Position numbers and translations under genes: made by a program
In this document: in pieces, positions 8,590 to 18,152 of the stretch
How the letters are laid out: every line of letters begins with the position of its first letter
How positions within the stretch are numbered: the first letter of the stretch is position 1
Assembly (NCBI GenBank): GCA_004298435.1
Contig: SCSF01000129.1
Coordinates: 1 to 45,108, forward strand
Length of the DNA stretch: 45,108 nucleotides
Direction: 5' to 3'
From: Beijerinckiaceae bacterium
GTDB taxonomy: Bacteria; Pseudomonadota; Alphaproteobacteria; Rhizobiales; Beijerinckiaceae
The notes under the pieces: model-generated
Database searches by the model: none
Told to the model about the DNA's origin: nothing
The model's input: the letters and a program-made list of their open reading frames with translations, nothing else

Positions 8590-11376
8590 TTGGCCGACAC
8601 TGATGACACCGGAGCCGGAGGCCCGCAGGGCTCCGACATCCGGCCTATTTCGCTTTCCGATGAAATGCGCAGCAGCTATCTCGCTTACGCGATGAGCGTG
8701 ATCGTCAGCCGCGCTTTGCCCGACGTGCGCGACGGTTTGAAACCGGTGCATCGGCGGATGCTGTTTTCGATGTACGAGAACCGCTACCTGCCTGACCGGC
8801 CCTATAATAAATCCGCGCGCGTCACCGGCGACACGATGGGCAAGTACCATCCGCACGGTAATCTCGCGATCTATGATGCGCTTGTGCGCCTGGCGCAGCC
8901 TTTCTCCATGCGGCTGCCGCTGATCGACGGACAGGGCAACTTCGGATCCGTCGATGGCGACCCGCCTGCGGCCGAGCGTTATACGGAAGTGCGGCTCGCT
9001 GCGGCCGCGATCCCGCTGCTCGACGATCTCGACAGCGACACGGTCGATTTCCAGCCGAACTATGACGGGCGCGAAAGCGAGCCGACGGTTCTGCCAGCGA
9101 AATTCCCCAATCTGCTGGTCAACGGCGCGGGCGGCATCGCCGTCGGCATGGCCACGAATATTCCGCCGCACAATCTCGGCGAAGTCATCGATGCCGTTGT
9201 CGCCCTGATCGACCGGCCCGAGATGACGACCGAAGACCTCATGGCGATCATCCCCGGCCCTGATTTTCCAACCGGTGGCCACATACTCGGGCGCGCCGGC
9301 ATTCGCGCCGCCTATACGACCGGGCGCGGTTCCATTCTTGTGCGCGCCAAAGTCTCGATCGAGGAAATCCGCAAGGAACGCGAGGCAATTCTCGTCAGCG
9401 AAATTCCCTATCAGGTGAACAAGGCGACTCTGATCGAGAAGATCGCGGAACTCGTGCGCGAAAAGCGCATCGAAGGCATCTCCGATCTGCGCGACGAGTC
9501 AGACCGCGACGGCATGCGTATCGTCATCGAGCTGAAACGCGATGCCGTCGCTGATGTCGTCCTGAACCAGCTCTGGCGTTTCACCGCGCTGCAATCGAGC
9601 TTTTCGGCAAACATGATCGCACTGAACGGCGGTCGCCCGGAAATGCTGACGCTGCGCGATTTCCTGACGGCTTTCGTCGATTTCCGCGAGCAGGTCGTCA
9701 CGCGGCGCATCAAGTTCCTGCTCGGCAAAGCCCGCGACGCTGCGCATCTGCAAGTGGGCCTTGCGATCGCCGTCGCGAATATCGACGAAGTCATCCGCCT
9801 GATCCGCACGTCCGCGGATGCCGCAACGGCGCGCGAAGCCCTGATGAGCCGGGACTGGCCGGCGCACGACATGGCGCCGCTCGTCGCCCTCATTGCCGAT
9901 CCCCGCCATGTGCTGTCAGCGACAGAAACCTGCCGCCTGTCCGAAGCACAGGCGCGCGGCATTCTCGAATTGCGCCTGCAACGCCTGACAGCGCTGGCGC
10001 GTGAAGAAATCGCCGAAACCCTCCAGAAATACGCAACCGAAATCGCCGAATACCTTGAGATTCTCGCCTCACGCACGAAGCTTTTCAATATCATCAAGGA
10101 TGAGCTTCTGGCGATCAAGGAGGCGCACGCGACGCCGCGGCGCAGTATGATCCTCGACTCCGACGCTGATGTGGAGGATGAAGATCTCATCCAGCGCGAA
10201 GAGATGGTCGTCACCGTCTCGCACACGGGCTATGTGAAGCGCGTGCCGCTCTCGACCTATCGCGCGCAACGGCGCGGCGGTAAGGGCCGCTCGGGCATGC
10301 AGACGCGCGACGAGGATTTCGTCGCACGCCTCTTCGTCGCCTCGACGCATACGCCAGTCCTGTTCTTTTCGTCGCTCGGTCACGTCTACAAGGAAAAAGT
10401 GTGGCGCTTGCCGCTGTCGGCGCCGCAGGCGCGCGGCAAGGCGCTCGTCAACATTCTGCCGCTCGATCAGGGCGAGCGCATCACCACGATCATGCCTCTG
10501 CCGGAAGACGAAACTTCCTGGGAGCGGCTCGATGTCATGTTTGCGACCACAGGCGGCGGCGTCCGCCGCAACAAGCTCTCCGATTTCGCGCAGGTGAACC
10601 GCGCCGGCAAGATCGCCATGCGGCTCGACGAGGGCGAGCAGATCGTCGACGTCCAGATCTGCAACGAAACCAATGACGTGCTGCTGACCACTGCCAATGG
10701 ACAGTGCATCCGCTTCCCCGTCACTGATGTGCGCGTTTTCAAGGGCCGCGATTCGATGGGCGTGCGCGGCATCTCGCTCAGCGCAGGCGATAAGGTGATC
10801 TCGCTTGCCATTCTGCGGCACAGCGAGGCCGACAGTGCGGAGCGGACGGCCTATCTCAGGATGCGCCGTGCCGTCGCGGGGGAAATCGCATCCGAAAACC
10901 CGGCGGATTCAGGCGATGAGGCGGCAGCCGCATCGGAAGTTATCGAACCGGCCGAAGATGCCCATGACGGAACACTACCGCCTGAGCGCTATGCCGAAAT
11001 GTCCGCCAGCGAGGAAATCATCCTGACGATTTCGTCCAATGGCTATGGCAAGCGCACCTCCTCATACGAATACCGTGTCACCGGGCGTGGCGGCAAAGGC
11101 ATCGTCGCCATGGCCGTCAACACACGCAACGGCCCGCTCGTGGCATCGATGCCGGTGGAAGACAGCGACGAGATCATGCTGGTGACGGATGGCGGCCAAC
11201 TGATCCGTTGCCCTGTCGAAGGCATCCGCGTCGCGGGGCGCGGCACGCAAGGCGTCATTGTCTTTAACACGGCTGAAGCTGAACGCGTCGTCAGCGTCGA
11301 ACGCATCAGCGAGGAAGAAGCGGCGGCGGATGAGGACAATGGCGAGTCCGGCTCCGAAAATGGCAGCGAGGATTGA
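8590..11376 (+). CDS. gyrA: DNA gyrase subunit A
   Basis: The 928-residue breakage-reunion subunit of gyrase introduces negative supercoils together with GyrB (not in the window). The winged-helix active site is ERYTEVRLA with catalytic Tyr131. The C-terminal beta-pinwheel holds the GyrA box QRRGGKG, which marks gyrase rather than topoisomerase IV ParC. The TTG at 8590 gives the conserved MADTDDTG start, and no in-frame ATG lies upstream; the ribosome site is poor. The quinolone region reads [10 protein letters not shown], so the E. coli positions Asp82 and Ser83 are Asn91 and Leu92, while Asp87 is kept (Asp96). An acidic insertion near residues 765-800 and an acidic tail ([18 protein letters not shown]) are present. 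A palindromic repeat follows the stop. Confidence 0.97.
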   Translation: MADTDDTGAGGPQGSDIRPISLSDEMRSSYLAYAMSVIVSRALPDVRDGLKPVHRRMLFSMYENRYLPDRPYNKSARVTGDTMGKYHPHGNLAIYDALVRLAQPFSMRLPLIDGQGNFGSVDGDPPAAERYTEVRLAAAAIPLLDDLDSDTVDFQPNYDGRESEPTVLPAKFPNLLVNGAGGIAVGMATNIPPHNLGEVIDAVVALIDRPEMTTEDLMAIIPGPDFPTGGHILGRAGIRAAYTTGRGSILVRAKVSIEEIRKEREAILVSEIPYQVNKATLIEKIAELVREKRIEGISDLRDESDRDGMRIVIELKRDAVADVVLNQLWRFTALQSSFSANMIALNGGRPEMLTLRDFLTAFVDFREQVVTRRIKFLLGKARDAAHLQVGLAIAVANIDEVIRLIRTSADAATAREALMSRDWPAHDMAPLVALIADPRHVLSATETCRLSEAQARGILELRLQRLTALAREEIAETLQKYATEIAEYLEILASRTKLFNIIKDELLAIKEAHATPRRSMILDSDADVEDEDLIQREEMVVTVSHTGYVKRVPLSTYRAQRRGGKGRSGMQTRDEDFVARLFVASTHTPVLFFSSLGHVYKEKVWRLPLSAPQARGKALVNILPLDQGERITTIMPLPEDETSWERLDVMFATTGGGVRRNKLSDFAQVNRAGKIAMRLDEGEQIVDVQICNETNDVLLTTANGQCIRFPVTDVRVFKGRDSMGVRGISLSAGDKVISLAILRHSEADSAERTAYLRMRRAVAGEIASENPADSGDEAAAASEVIEPAEDAHDGTLPPERYAEMSASEEIILTISSNGYGKRTSSYEYRVTGRGGKGIVAMAVNTRNGPLVASMPVEDSDEIMLVTDGGQLIRCPVEGIRVAGRGTQGVIVFNTAEAERVVSVERISEEEAAADEDNGESGSENGSED

Positions 11377-11392
11377 GAGCGGCATCGGCGTT

Positions 11393-11425
11393 CGTCATGC
11401 GCGGACTTGATCCGCGCATCCATGA
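11393..11425. repeat. Palindromic ATGCGCGGA unit between convergent genes
   Basis: CGTC then ATGCGCGGA (11397-11405), loop CTTGA, TCCGCGCAT (11411-11419). Related units occur at 20451, 22786 and 22870, all between converging genes. It could act as a two-way terminator for gyrA and the DUF1275 gene. Confidence 0.8.
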
Positions 11426-11444
11426 GAGTCGCTTAGGGTCGTCC

Positions 11445-12164
11445 CTACAAGGCTACGCTTTCGCCTTTCGACACCGGCAGCAGTGACAGCCCGAAGGCCC
11501 AAAGCACCGCCGCGAACGGAATCCATTTGAGCAGGCCGATGTCATGCGACAGCAGCAGCCCTGTAAAGGCTGCACCGCCTGCGTAAGCGGCGAATGTCGC
11601 GAGATGCCCGCGCGTGCTCACGCGTGCGTCCGCAGCGCCTGCAAGGTGCATCAGCATTCCGGTAAAGGAGGTCACGATCCGGATCAGCGCGCTGGTGAAG
11701 ACGATCGTGCTGATGCCTGACGAACTGATCCTTTGCGCGGCAATGCCCTGAATGCCCATGCTGAACGCCGAAAGCAGAATGATGGTGTAGAGCCTCGCCG
11801 GCGCTATCGTTTCTCCACTCAGGCTCCAGAGAATGGTGCATCCGCCAAGGCAGACGATCTCGACGAAAAGGAGCCGCCTGAGGCCAGCGCCAAGGCGTTC
11901 GTCGGTGCGCGCGAGATTATAGATCAGCGCGGCGACGGAGGCTCCAGCGACGAAGCCGAACAGCGCCGTGAGCGAGCGCGACGCCGCAAGCATCTGGCCG
12001 CGGCCGATCGCAATGCCCAGCAGCGCCGTATTGCCTGTCATCGCCGAGGTGAAGACTTCTCCAAGCTTGGCGAAGGTCAGCACGTCGGTGCAGCCGGACG
12101 CAAGCGACAGGCATGCCAGAACAACAGCCGGATGGCCGAGAGTTCTGCCTTCAGCAGAAATCAT
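11445..12164 (-). CDS. DUF1275 (YoaK-like) membrane protein
   Basis: A 239-residue integral membrane protein of the DUF1275 family. The family-typical opening is present: LASGCTDVLTFAKLGEVFTS then AMTGNTALLG, followed by about six hydrophobic helices spread over the whole length. No enzymatic motif is visible; the family is of unknown function, with transport proposed. The ATG at 12164 has a strong ribosome site (AGGGGAGACAC). It is a single minus-strand gene converging on gyrA. The helices are regular and the length is near the family norm, so it looks intact. Confidence 0.85.
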   Translation of the reverse strand: MISAEGRTLGHPAVVLACLSLASGCTDVLTFAKLGEVFTSAMTGNTALLGIAIGRGQMLAASRSLTALFGFVAGASVAALIYNLARTDERLGAGLRRLLFVEIVCLGGCTILWSLSGETIAPARLYTIILLSAFSMGIQGIAAQRISSSGISTIVFTSALIRIVTSFTGMLMHLAGAADARVSTRGHLATFAAYAGGAAFTGLLLSHDIGLLKWIPFAAVLWAFGLSLLPVSKGESVAL

Positions 12165-12252
12165 GTGTCTCCCCTGATCCCATACGATGCAAGACAGAGC
12201 ACATTACCAGCATCGGCGAAGCTCGCCAGCCACAGAGCTTGATTCTGTTTCC

Positions 12253-12633
12253 TTACGATTCCCGCGCGGCGGCGCGCGTCAGCGCAAGCAGGCTTTCCAG
12301 CGAGAACTCCGCCGCGGCAGGCTTTGCTTTGATCTCTGGGTCGCCGGAGCCGGGCGCTGCATTCACCGAAATAGCCAAAAGCGAACTGGGTGAGGAGATT
12401 CTCGGCGCCGACACAACATGGACCGAAGGCGTCGTCGTCTGGGACTCTTCAGAGACGAACGGACGGCCTTGCTGGCCTTTGCGCTGCCCGGAACTTTCCT
12501 CATCCTCCTCCGAAAACCGGCTTTCCACTCTCTCGCTATTCTCGAGTCCGGCGGCCTTCTTCCGAGTCTCGCGCGTTTGCGCAGGGGTTTTAGGCTGTAG
12601 CGCGAAATGCCTGAAATGACTGTGTACATGCAT
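12253..12633 (-). CDS. Small disordered hypothetical protein
   Basis: A 126-residue protein I do not recognise. Support for a real gene is a good ribosome site (GGGAG eight bases before the ATG at 12633) and a frame that fills the gap between the DUF1275 gene and coaD. The N-terminus is His-rich (MHVHSHFRHF). The middle is rich in E, S, R, Q and K and looks unstructured, and the C-terminus (AEFSLESLLALTRAAARE) could form one amphipathic helix. No signal peptide or membrane segment. An N-terminal extension to 12720 is open but lacks a ribosome site. It could still be a chance frame. Confidence 0.45.
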   Translation of the reverse strand: MHVHSHFRHFALQPKTPAQTRETRKKAAGLENSERVESRFSEEDEESSGQRKGQQGRPFVSEESQTTTPSVHVVSAPRISSPSSLLAISVNAAPGSGDPEIKAKPAAAEFSLESLLALTRAAARES

Positions 12634-12778
12634 TTGACTTCTCCCAAAGCATGATCGTCGAGCCTGCGCACCGCCGCCTTGCCTCAAACTGTCCAAAATG
12701 GCGAATCGGCCGAAGATCACGCGATTGGGAATGCGGCCGGCATTTGCGCCCGTCTCACGGCTCGGCTAGATAAGGCTT

Positions 12779-13279
12779 ATGCTTCGAAAAGCGCTCTACA
12801 CCGGCAGTTTCGACCCGCTGACCAACGGCCACCTCGACATCATCGAAAGCGCCGCGCGCCTTTGCGATGAACTGGTGATCGGCATCGGCGTGCATCCCGG
12901 CAAGACGCCCCTGTTTTCCCCCGCCGAGCGCGCGGCGCTCATACGCCAATGCTGCGAAGGGCGCATGCGGGCGCAAGCCAGCTTCTCTGTCATCACCTTT
13001 TCAGGCCTCGCGGTCGAAGCGGCGCGCGAGGCCGGCGCAACGCTGCTTCTGCGGGGAGTTCGCGACGGCGCGGACCTCGATTATGAAATGCAGATGGCAG
13101 GCATGAACGCCGCCATGGCGCCAGAGATCCAGACTCTGCTTTTGCCCGCAGCGCCAACCGTGCGCCATATTACCGCGACATTGGTGCGCCAGATCGCGGG
13201 GCTGGGTGGCGACGTTTCAAGCTTCGTGCCGAAGCCCGTCGCAGACGCACTGAAACAGAAAATCAGTACTCAGACATAG
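12779..13279 (+). CDS. coaD: Phosphopantetheine adenylyltransferase
   Basis: CoaD transfers AMP from ATP to 4'-phosphopantetheine, the penultimate step of coenzyme A synthesis, in the cytoplasm. The 166-residue length is typical. The nucleotidyltransferase motif [13 protein letters not shown] (residues 8-20) contains the T/HxGH signature, [19 protein letters not shown] is the phosphopantetheine-binding stretch, and ITATLVRQI replaces the usual ISSTLVR. It is the first gene of a plus-strand series and lies 15 bases before the exported cyclophilin, an order I know from other Rhizobiales. Confidence 0.96.
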   Translation: MLRKALYTGSFDPLTNGHLDIIESAARLCDELVIGIGVHPGKTPLFSPAERAALIRQCCEGRMRAQASFSVITFSGLAVEAAREAGATLLLRGVRDGADLDYEMQMAGMNAAMAPEIQTLLLPAAPTVRHITATLVRQIAGLGGDVSSFVPKPVADALKQKISTQT

Positions 13280-13294
13280 AGAAGGGTTGGATTC

Positions 13295-13858
13295 ATGAGG
13301 ATGCATCGCCGCGGCTTTTTTGTTGGACTTATGATGGCGGCTTTCGCCACGCCGCTTGCGGCTGCGCCCGCGTCCAATCTGACAAATACCGTTTATCTCT
13401 TTACGAAAAACGGACGTGTCACGATCCAGTTGCGGCCGGACCTCGCGCCCAAGGCGGTGGCGCAGATCGAGACGTTGACGAAAAAGGGCTTCTACAACGG
13501 TCTTGCCTTTCATCGCGTGATCGCCGGATTCATGGCGCAGACAGGCGATCCGACCGGTACTGGCGCAGGCGGTTCCAAGCTCCCCAATCTGCCGGCTGAA
13601 TTCACCTCGACGCCGTTCAAGCGCGGCACGGTCGGCATGGCGCGCACGAGCGATCCCAATTCGGCCAATTCGCAATTCTTCATCTGCTTTGCCCCGGCCC
13701 CGTTCCTCAACGGCAAATATACAGTCATCGGCCAGGTCGTGGCGGGCATGGATATCGTCGACAAGATCAAGAAAGGGTCGGAGGCTGACAACGGCACGGT
13801 CGCCAATCCAGACAGGATCGTGAAGATGGAGATGGCGAGCGCGGCCAAGGCGAAGTGA
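13295..13858 (+). CDS. Exported cyclophilin-type peptidyl-prolyl isomerase
   Basis: A 187-residue cyclophilin that should catalyse cis-trans isomerisation of proline bonds in periplasmic proteins. An N-terminal signal (MRMHRRGFFVGLMMAAFATP then LAAA) carries a twin arginine in RRGFF, so either the Sec or the Tat route is possible. The core keeps the active-site wording FHRVIAGFMAQTGDPTGTG, MARTSDPNSANSQFFI and a shortened C-terminal loop. AGAAGGGTTGG precedes the ATG at 13295; the ATG at 13301 is also possible. Its paralogue at 14786 lacks the signal peptide, giving a periplasmic and cytosolic pair. Confidence 0.93.
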   Translation: MRMHRRGFFVGLMMAAFATPLAAAPASNLTNTVYLFTKNGRVTIQLRPDLAPKAVAQIETLTKKGFYNGLAFHRVIAGFMAQTGDPTGTGAGGSKLPNLPAEFTSTPFKRGTVGMARTSDPNSANSQFFICFAPAPFLNGKYTVIGQVVAGMDIVDKIKKGSEADNGTVANPDRIVKMEMASAAKAK

Positions 13859-13880
13859 TCATATAAAAGCTACGCATGGG

Positions 13881-13915
13881 GGAGCGGTCAGTCAGAATTC
13901 AACCTGAACCGCTCC
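13881..13915. terminator. Hairpin between converging genes
   Basis: GGAGCGGT (13881-13888) pairs with ACCGCTCC (13908-13915) in the 76-base gap between the exported cyclophilin and the methyltransferase, which converge. No T run on either strand, so it is only a probable terminator. Confidence 0.5.
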
Positions 13916-13934
13916 TCCTGGGGCTTGCTGAAAG

Positions 13935-14582
13935 TCATTCAGCCGCCGCAGTAATCGGCTCACGCTTGCTATTATGTGAATAAGTATCCCAGGTGATTTC
14001 ATAATCGTCGGACTGGTTTCCCCAACCAAACCATTTCGGCCGTGTGCCGCGCGCGAAGAGTTCAAGATATGGGCCGGGGCTACACGCCTCGATGATGTCG
14101 TATAGCTCATCAGGCTTGCGGCTATGTTCGCGCTTCTGGGTAGCGAGAAAATTCACCTGACGACGACCGGGCGCAAGCGTGCGGGCGTTCTTCCCGCGAA
14201 TTCCAAATAAAACAAGCTCGGTCACATTGCGGAAATAAAATCCGACGCCCCGGCCGTCTGGCCCGCCGTCCTTTCGTACCTTATGCCAGATGATGTTGGT
14301 TTTATATTCGAAGCCCCAAGCCTTCATTACCTGAATGCCTTCGGGCAAGAGAGCATTAGGCACCCACAAGTAAAGGTGCGCCACTCCGGCCGCTGCGGTG
14401 TCCACGGGGAGGGCTGCTATTTCGGGAAGATCCATGGTGCCATAGCGGGTCAGGCGGCGATGCTCGGGCGCCATTTTCCCGGTCCGATTCTGAAACCGCC
14501 ACGGGGGATCAGCGAGAATGGTCGAAAACTGGCGACCTTTTAGCTGCTGCGAAAATTCCTTGAGAGGGTCAGGCCGCGTCAT
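13935..14582 (-). CDS. MT-A70 family adenine methyltransferase
   Basis: A 215-residue SAM-dependent N6-adenine methyltransferase of the MT-A70 family, a class often carried by phages, plasmids and islands. The catalytic motif is DPPW (residues 25-28). YGTMDLPEIAALPV, LYLWVPNALL, NIIWHKV and the closing ELFARGTRPKWFGWGNQ are family blocks. No restriction endonuclease or other defence gene is near, so it is an orphan; it probably methylates DNA, but an RNA target cannot be excluded. It lies on the minus strand between two plus-strand cyclophilin genes that I would expect to be adjacent, suggesting insertion. A GTTC-N7-GTTC box is found 65 bases upstream. Confidence 0.9.
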   Translation of the reverse strand: MTRPDPLKEFSQQLKGRQFSTILADPPWRFQNRTGKMAPEHRRLTRYGTMDLPEIAALPVDTAAAGVAHLYLWVPNALLPEGIQVMKAWGFEYKTNIIWHKVRKDGGPDGRGVGFYFRNVTELVLFGIRGKNARTLAPGRRQVNFLATQKREHSRKPDELYDIIEACSPGPYLELFARGTRPKWFGWGNQSDDYEITWDTYSHNSKREPITAAAE

Positions 14583-14646
14583 CTTCGTTCCCGTCAGTTG
14601 CGGTCAGCTACGCTATCGAGGCATTACCTTCGCACTTTGGAATCGC

Positions 14647-14661
14647 GAACGGAACACGAAC
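14647..14661 (-). promoter_or_regulatory. LexA-like box before the MT-A70 gene
   Basis: The minus strand reads GTTCGTGTTCCGTTC, an exact GTTC-N7-GTTC match, 65 bases before the methyltransferase ATG. A TTGACA hexamer lies upstream at 14696 to 14691, but the matching -10 (CACTTT at 17 bases) is poor. The pattern is short enough to occur by chance about once or twice in the window. Confidence 0.4.
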
Positions 14662-14785
14662 ACTTCGAAAGTGATCCACAGTCGCGGTCTTGTCAACGCC
14701 TCGCGTAGCGGGCCCCCCCGTGAGGTTTACCTCGCGGCCGGCTTCGGCTATTGCTGGCCGCAAATCCCAACAACAGGAGTCCACC

Positions 14786-15247
14786 ATGACCGAGGTTGAA
14801 CCCGGTAATACGCTCACGCTTGAAACAACGCAGGGTCCCGTCGTCATCCAGATGCGGCCGGATCTCGCGCCGGGCCACGTTGCCCACATCAAGAAGCTCG
14901 TCGGAGAAAAATTCTACGACGGCATCGTTTTCCACCGGGTGATCGAAGGCTTCATGGCGCAAACCGGATGCCCACACGGCACCGGCACTGGTGGCTCGAA
15001 ATATCCGAACCTCAAGGCCGAGTTCAACTCCGAGCCGCATGTCCGCGGCACCTGCTCCATGGCGCGGGCGCAAAATCCTGACTCCGCCAACTCGCAGTTC
15101 TTCATCTGCTTCACAGACGCGCGCTTCCTCGACAAGCAATATACTGTATGGGGCAAGGTGATCTCCGGCATGGAGAATGTCGACAAGATCAAGCGCGGCG
15201 AACCTGTGAGGGATCCTGACAAGATCGTTTCCGCCACAGTGAGCTGA
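14786..15247 (+). CDS. ppiB: Cytosolic cyclophilin-type peptidyl-prolyl isomerase
   Basis: A 153-residue cyclophilin without a signal peptide, so cytoplasmic. It keeps the family blocks FHRVIEGFMAQTGCPHGTG, RGTCSMARAQNPDSANSQFF and GKVISGMENVDKI, and differs from its neighbour mainly by lacking the export signal. The ATG at 14786 is preceded by CAGGAGTCCACC; upstream in-frame codons lie in the methyltransferase promoter region. It leads into queA after a gap of about 75 bases. Confidence 0.93.
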   Translation: MTEVEPGNTLTLETTQGPVVIQMRPDLAPGHVAHIKKLVGEKFYDGIVFHRVIEGFMAQTGCPHGTGTGGSKYPNLKAEFNSEPHVRGTCSMARAQNPDSANSQFFICFTDARFLDKQYTVWGKVISGMENVDKIKRGEPVRDPDKIVSATVS

Positions 15248-15321
15248 GAGCTTCTCCAATCTTTTAAGACACCGGCCTTCTCCCCACGGGAGAAGGCGGC
15301 TTGCTTAGCAGCTCCTGCCTT

Positions 15322-16398
15322 ATGCGCGTCGATCTTTTCGATTTCGATCTGCCACCAGAGCGGATAGCGCTGCGCCCCGTTGTGCCGCGCGACGCCTCGC
15401 GCATGCTCGTCGTCGATCCCCGGGCGACACAGCCGCTGGAGGATCGGAAGATCCGCGATCTTCCGAGCCTGTTGCAGCCTGGCGATGTCCTTGTCGTCAA
15501 CGATACGCGCGTAATCCCGGCGCGACTCGAAGCCATGCGCAAGCGCGGCGATCATTCCGCCAAAATCGAAATCCTTCTGCACCGGCGCGAAACCGAAAAC
15601 GTCTGGCGCGCCTTTGCGCGTCCCGCCAAAAAACTGAAGCCCGGCGACACAGTCCACTTCATCAAAAGCGGCGCGGAGCCGATCGAAGCGGAAGTCTGCG
15701 GCGAGCATAGCGATGGAGAAGTGAGGCTCGCCTTCGCGCTTTCCGGTACGGCGCTCGATCAGGCGATCGAGACTTTGGGGGAGATGCCCCTGCCGCCTTA
15801 CATAGCGGGCAAACGCGCGACCGACGCGCGCGACAGCGAGGATTATCAAACGCTCTTCGCCAAGCGCAGCGGCGCGGTCGCGGCACCGACAGCCAGCCTG
15901 CATTTTACGCCGGAGCTTGTTGAAGCGATCCGCGCCCGCGGCGTCGCGATAGCGCCTGTGACACTGCATGTCGGAGCTGGTACATTTCTGCCGGTGAAAG
16001 CAACGGACACCAATGCGCATCGCATGCACGCGGAATGGGGCATGCTGAGCGAAGAGGCCGCAGCCGCCATGAATACCGCGCGCGTCAACGGCGGCCGCAT
16101 CGTCTCCGCAGGCACCACGCCGCTTCGCCTGATCGAGACTGCCGCGCAAGCGAATGGAATGATTCAGCCGTTTTCAGGCGAGACGGATATTTTCATCACC
16201 CCCGGCTATCGCTTCAAAGGCGTCGATCTGCTTCTGACAAATTTCCATTTGCCAAAATCCACTCTCTTCATGCTGGTCTCGGCCTTTTCCGGCCTCGAAA
16301 CGATGCGCGCCGCCTATCGCCACGCAATCGACGAAAGCTATCGCTTTTACAGCTATGGTGATGCCTGCCTGCTGCACCGTGCGAGCACGCAGCCGTGA
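15322..16398 (+). CDS. queA: S-adenosylmethionine:tRNA ribosyltransferase-isomerase
   Basis: QueA moves the ribosyl part of SAM onto preQ1 in tRNA to give epoxyqueuosine, the step after Tgt. The 358-residue length is normal. Recognisable blocks are [19 protein letters not shown] at the start, [14 protein letters not shown], the conserved LHFTPEL and [14 protein letters not shown] region, and [19 protein letters not shown] near the end. The ATG at 15322 gives the standard [11 protein letters not shown] start, in preference to an in-frame TTG at 15301. Its end overlaps tgt by four bases, indicating translational coupling of two consecutive steps of one pathway. Confidence 0.97.
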   Translation: MRVDLFDFDLPPERIALRPVVPRDASRMLVVDPRATQPLEDRKIRDLPSLLQPGDVLVVNDTRVIPARLEAMRKRGDHSAKIEILLHRRETENVWRAFARPAKKLKPGDTVHFIKSGAEPIEAEVCGEHSDGEVRLAFALSGTALDQAIETLGEMPLPPYIAGKRATDARDSEDYQTLFAKRSGAVAAPTASLHFTPELVEAIRARGVAIAPVTLHVGAGTFLPVKATDTNAHRMHAEWGMLSEEAAAAMNTARVNGGRIVSAGTTPLRLIETAAQANGMIQPFSGETDIFITPGYRFKGVDLLLTNFHLPKSTLFMLVSAFSGLETMRAAYRHAIDESYRFYSYGDACLLHRASTQP

Positions 16399-17534
16399 CC
16401 AGGGAATTTTATTTCGACATCAAGGCGACGGATGGCGCGGCCCGCAGCGGCGTGATTTCGACGCCGCGCGGCGAAATTCATACGCCTGCTTTCATGCCCG
16501 TCGGCACCGCCGCGACCGTGAAGGCGATGCACCCGGCGGCCGTCCATGCGCTCGGCGCTGAAATCGTCCTCAGCAACACCTATCATCTGATGTTGCGTCC
16601 CGGTGCGGAACGCATTGCCGCGCTCGGCGGTCTGCACAGCTTTATGAACTGGCAGCATCCTATCCTCACCGATTCCGGCGGATTTCAGGTGATGTCGCTG
16701 TCGAAGCTCCGCAAGATCGACGAGAACGGCGTCGTCTTTCAATCGCACATCGATGGATCGCGTCATACGCTTACGCCGGAACGCGCGATGGAAATCCAGC
16801 GCCTGCTCGGCTCCGATATTCAGATGCAGCTCGATGAATGCGTAAAGCTGCCGGCCGATGAGCGCGATATAGAACGCGCGATGATTCTGTCGTTGCGCTG
16901 GGCCGAACGCAGCCGGGAAGCCTTTGGCACGCAGCCGGGGCATGCGGTGTTCGGAATCGTGCAAGGCGGCGTCTCCGCATCGCTGCGCGCAACCAGCGCG
17001 AAGGCGCTCACGGATATGGACTTCCACGGATATGCGCTCGGCGGTCTCGCCGTCGGGGAACCACAGGAGAGCATGCTCGCGACGATCGAGGCGACGGTTC
17101 CCTATCTGCCTTCGACGAAGCCGCGCTATCTGATGGGCGTTGGCAGTCCCGATGATCTCATCGAAGCGGCAGGCCGTGGCATCGACATGTTCGATTGCGT
17201 GATGCCAACACGCGCCGGCCGGCACGGGCTGGTTTACAGCCGGTTCGGCCGTATAAATCTGCGCAACGCCAAACATGCCGACGATCCACGCCCGATCGAT
17301 CCGCTGGCTGCCTGCGAACCGGCGCGGATCTACTCCCGCGCCTATCTGCATCATCTCGTGAAAGCGGGAGAAATCCTCGCCATGATGCTGCTGACGGAAA
17401 TTAATCTTTCCTACTATCAGAGCTTGATGCGAGAGACACGCCAAGCGATTGAAGCAGGCCGTTTCGCGGATTTTGCAGCGGCGACGAAAGCAGCATGGAC
17501 GCAGGGCGAAACGGATTGGAGCGTTTCGCAATAA
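16395..17534 (+). CDS. tgt: tRNA-guanine transglycosylase with altered zinc site
   Basis: Tgt exchanges guanine-34 for preQ1 in the anticodons of tRNA Asp, Asn, His and Tyr. The 379-residue protein starts with GTG at 16395, overlapping queA (GTGA). Catalytic blocks are present: [38 protein letters not shown] (nucleophile region), and [14 protein letters not shown], which holds the second catalytic aspartate. The zinc site is unusual. In E. coli the ligands are Cys302, Cys304, Cys307 and His333; the aligned residues here are Ala305, Cys307, Ala310 and Ile336 ([18 protein letters not shown] and [10 protein letters not shown]). The rest of the C-terminal subdomain aligns without gaps, so the change is substitution and not a frameshift. 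The protein may fold without zinc. Confidence 0.95.
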   Translation: MTREFYFDIKATDGAARSGVISTPRGEIHTPAFMPVGTAATVKAMHPAAVHALGAEIVLSNTYHLMLRPGAERIAALGGLHSFMNWQHPILTDSGGFQVMSLSKLRKIDENGVVFQSHIDGSRHTLTPERAMEIQRLLGSDIQMQLDECVKLPADERDIERAMILSLRWAERSREAFGTQPGHAVFGIVQGGVSASLRATSAKALTDMDFHGYALGGLAVGEPQESMLATIEATVPYLPSTKPRYLMGVGSPDDLIEAAGRGIDMFDCVMPTRAGRHGLVYSRFGRINLRNAKHADDPRPIDPLAACEPARIYSRAYLHHLVKAGEILAMMLLTEINLSYYQSLMRETRQAIEAGRFADFAAATKAAWTQGETDWSVSQ

Positions 17535-17537
17535 CCC

Positions 17538-17632
17538 TATCGAGCCATTCTGGCTCAGACGTCGCGGCTCAATCTTTTTATTTTGACGCGTTTTCTTTAC
17601 GCGAACCGGACTCCACTTCGCTTGAAAACGCT
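17538..17632 (-). repeat. Dispersed TAGAGC repeat, copy C
   Basis: Reverse orientation. GACGCGTTTTCTTTACGCGA, ACCGGACTCC, ACTTCGCTTGAAAACGCT match the other copies; the left part (GAGCCATTCTGGCTC) keeps a hairpin but its sequence has drifted. It starts three bases after the tgt stop. AT-rich bases TCTTTTTATTTT separate the two halves. Confidence 0.75.
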
Positions 17633-17652
17633 ACCGTCCGGACAAAAAGAAA

Positions 17653-17683
17653 GGCGAGGCTGGCTCCTCCACCAGGCCTCGCC
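17653..17683. terminator. Hairpin terminator after tgt
   Basis: GGCGAGGC (17653-17660) pairs with GCCTCGCC (17676-17683), with GAAA before and CTCTTTC after, so it may work on both strands. From 17684 to 18152 I see no gene, RNA or clear promoter; a long minus-strand frame there has no family wording and looks like chance. Confidence 0.6.
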
Positions 17684-18152
17684 CTCTTTCGCTTCCGCGT
17701 CCTTGACCTTCTCTCCGTCCTTCCTGCGCTGCGAGGCTTTCTCGCTGTAAAGTCTTCTCGCTGCGAAGGTGTGTCTGATCAGCACCGGACTAAGAGATGA
17801 GGCGTCCTCCCACGACTTGGACAACATGCGCATCTCTGAACAGAGACGGCCCCTTTCGGATGGCATTGGTTTGTAACCCAAGCGTGACGCATTGTCACGC
17901 GAGTTGAAGCAGATTGCCGCAAAAAAGACGACCGAATGCGTATCCGCCTGCATCGTGTTCCTGAATCGTTTTTTTCTGGGTAGAAATACCGAGCTTAAGC
18001 GAGATTCGCGCCTGCTCGATGCTGGAAGCTCCGAAGCAAGGAAAGGGTTGATCGGCCTTCCCGAATAAGCACATGATCGGAGCTTGGGAGAGGCGTACAA
18101 TATGCAAACCTCCCAGCGGAAATGAAAAGCGAAGGTCTCGAAACTAAAGCTC

